Origin: Kordiimonas marina
GTDB taxonomy: Bacteria; Pseudomonadota; Alphaproteobacteria; Sphingomonadales; Kordiimonadaceae
Assembly (NCBI RefSeq): GCF_023006325.1
Contig: NZ_JAINDF010000008.1
Coordinates: 94,853-158,852 of the forward strand
Reading direction: 5' to 3'
DNA length: 64,000 bases
The notes under the pieces were generated by a model. It was given only the letters and a program-made list of their open reading frames with translations, did no database searches and had not been told where the DNA came from. The position numbers and the translations under genes were made by a program. The number at the start of each line of letters is the position of its first letter. Position 1 is the stretch's first letter. Positions 63,109 through 64,000 of the stretch are shown one piece after another.

Positions 63109-63978
63109 ATGACCGACACGCGTCCGCGCCGCAGCCTTCTTTTCATGCCGTCATCGAACGCCCGGGCGCTTGAAAAAGCCAAGACGCTGGCCTGTGACGG
63201 GGTGATCTTCGACCTGGAGGATGCGGTCGCCCCTGACGCCAAACAGATGGCGCGGGAGCAGGCGGCCGCGGCGGTCGCTTCCGGGGCTTATGGCGCGCGG
63301 GAGCTGGTCATCCGCATCAACGGGCTCGATACGCCCTGGTGGCGGGATGATGTGAAAGCCGCCGCCGAAGCCGGGGGCGGCACGATCCTTATCCCCAAGG
63401 TGGAGGCCGGGGCCACGCTCAAGACGCTTGAGGCGGAACTGGCGCTATATGAAGGTGGCGATGCCGTCAGGCTGTGGGCGATGATGGAAACGCCCTTCGG
63501 CTTCCTCCATGCTGAGGAAATCCTGGTGGCGTCCGAACGGCTCGACTGTATCATTGTCGGCACCAATGACCTGATCAAGGATTTGCGCGAGCGCCACGTG
63601 AAGGGCCGGATGCCGGTCATGCCCGCGCTCGGAATGGCGCTTCTCGCCGCCCGCGCCCATGGCCGGATGATCCTCGATGGGGTTTACGGCGACTTCCGAG
63701 ATGATGAAGGCTTCCGCGAAGAATGCCTTCAGGCCCGTGACATGGGCTTCGACGGCAAGACGCTGATCCACCCGTCACAGATTGCGACGGCCAATGCTGC
63801 CTTTGGCCCCGACGCGGAGGAGCTGGATTATGCAAAACGTCTGATTGAAGCGTTTGAGAATGCAGGGCAGGGCGTTGCCGTTCTGGACGGCCGCATGATT
63901 GAGGCATTGCACGTCACGGAAGCGCGGCGCCTGGTGGCGATGGCCGAAGCCATCGCCAAGCTGGAAGCCGGGGCTTAA
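63109..63978 (+). CDS. CitE-like HpcH/HpaI aldolase/citrate lyase family protein
   Basis: 289 residues from ATG 63109, chosen because RRSLLFMPSSNARALEKA is the normal start; the upstream frame crosses the asd terminator. Further family blocks are GVIFDLEDAVAPDAK, RINGLDTPW, IPKVE, MMETPFGFLHAEEI and GFDGKTLIHPSQI. It is a CoA-ester lyase, perhaps malyl-, citramalyl- or beta-methylmalyl-CoA; the stand-alone gene without citD/citF argues against true citrate lyase. The final 22 bases of the window after it hold nothing recognisable. Confidence 0.9.
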   Translation: MTDTRPRRSLLFMPSSNARALEKAKTLACDGVIFDLEDAVAPDAKQMAREQAAAAVASGAYGARELVIRINGLDTPWWRDDVKAAAEAGGGTILIPKVEAGATLKTLEAELALYEGGDAVRLWAMMETPFGFLHAEEILVASERLDCIIVGTNDLIKDLRERHVKGRMPVMPALGMALLAARAHGRMILDGVYGDFRDDEGFREECLQARDMGFDGKTLIHPSQIATANAAFGPDAEELDYAKRLIEAFENAGQGVAVLDGRMIEALHVTEARRLVAMAEAIAKLEAGA

Positions 63979-64000
63979 CCCGCCTTACAGGTTCTTCTTC

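Overview
The window is a dense, GC-rich bacterial chromosome segment with no rRNA, tRNA, prophage, CRISPR array or insertion sequence that I could recognise. Gene content and order point to an alphaproteobacterium, perhaps a marine one near Kordiimonadales or Rhodospirillales. The pointers are an Entner-Doudoroff operon zwf-pgl-edd-eda, the ffh-rpsP-rimM-trmD-rplS-leuCDB-asd block, the dapF-mtaB-ftsY order, a KorAB 2-oxoacid:ferredoxin oxidoreductase, sodium-coupled transporters and alphaproteobacterial palindromic repeats. The taxonomic placement is inference.

Positions 1-16.7 kb form a carbohydrate module. It holds a GntR regulator (cut by the window edge), a pentapeptide-repeat protein, a sodium/sugar symporter, a LacI-type regulator, an RND efflux pair, a divergent PEP carboxylase and zwf-pgl-edd-eda. 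The most coherent signal in the window is here. Near-identical 14-bp palindromes (TGACAGCGCTRTCA) overlap the apparent -35 boxes of the symporter, the PEP carboxylase and zwf. This suggests one local LacI regulon joining sugar entry, glucose-6-phosphate oxidation and anaplerosis.

Positions 16.8-29.1 kb carry a DNA photolyase whose stop codon lies in a palindromic repeat, an AMACR-like CoA racemase/transferase with an SDR dehydrogenase, a GNAT acetyltransferase, glutathione reductase, korAB, a DUF2946-like/TonB-receptor pair (probably metal uptake) and a WYL-type regulator with a 17-bp palindrome upstream. Positions 29.2-35.4 kb carry a 7TM hybrid histidine kinase, an ornithine decarboxylase with a structured leader, a small membrane protein and two tandem periplasmic solute-binding proteins without a transporter.

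Positions 35.4-50.7 kb mix housekeeping genes (rimO, ftsY, mtaB, dapF, an M48 protease, cytochrome b561) with accessory genes: an EEP-fold phosphodiesterase flanked by 70-bp diverged direct repeats, an aromatic amino acid decarboxylase, secreted proteins of unknown function, a pair of sulfotransferase-like genes and a DASS symporter. Positions 50.8-64 kb hold a DUF885 protein, a second hybrid kinase with an ambiguous N-terminus, the SRP/ribosome block, leucine biosynthesis, asd and a CitE-like lyase.

All family assignments come from reading motifs and gene order; no database search was run. Start codons were moved inward from the longest open frame where ribosome-binding sites or family N-termini supported it.
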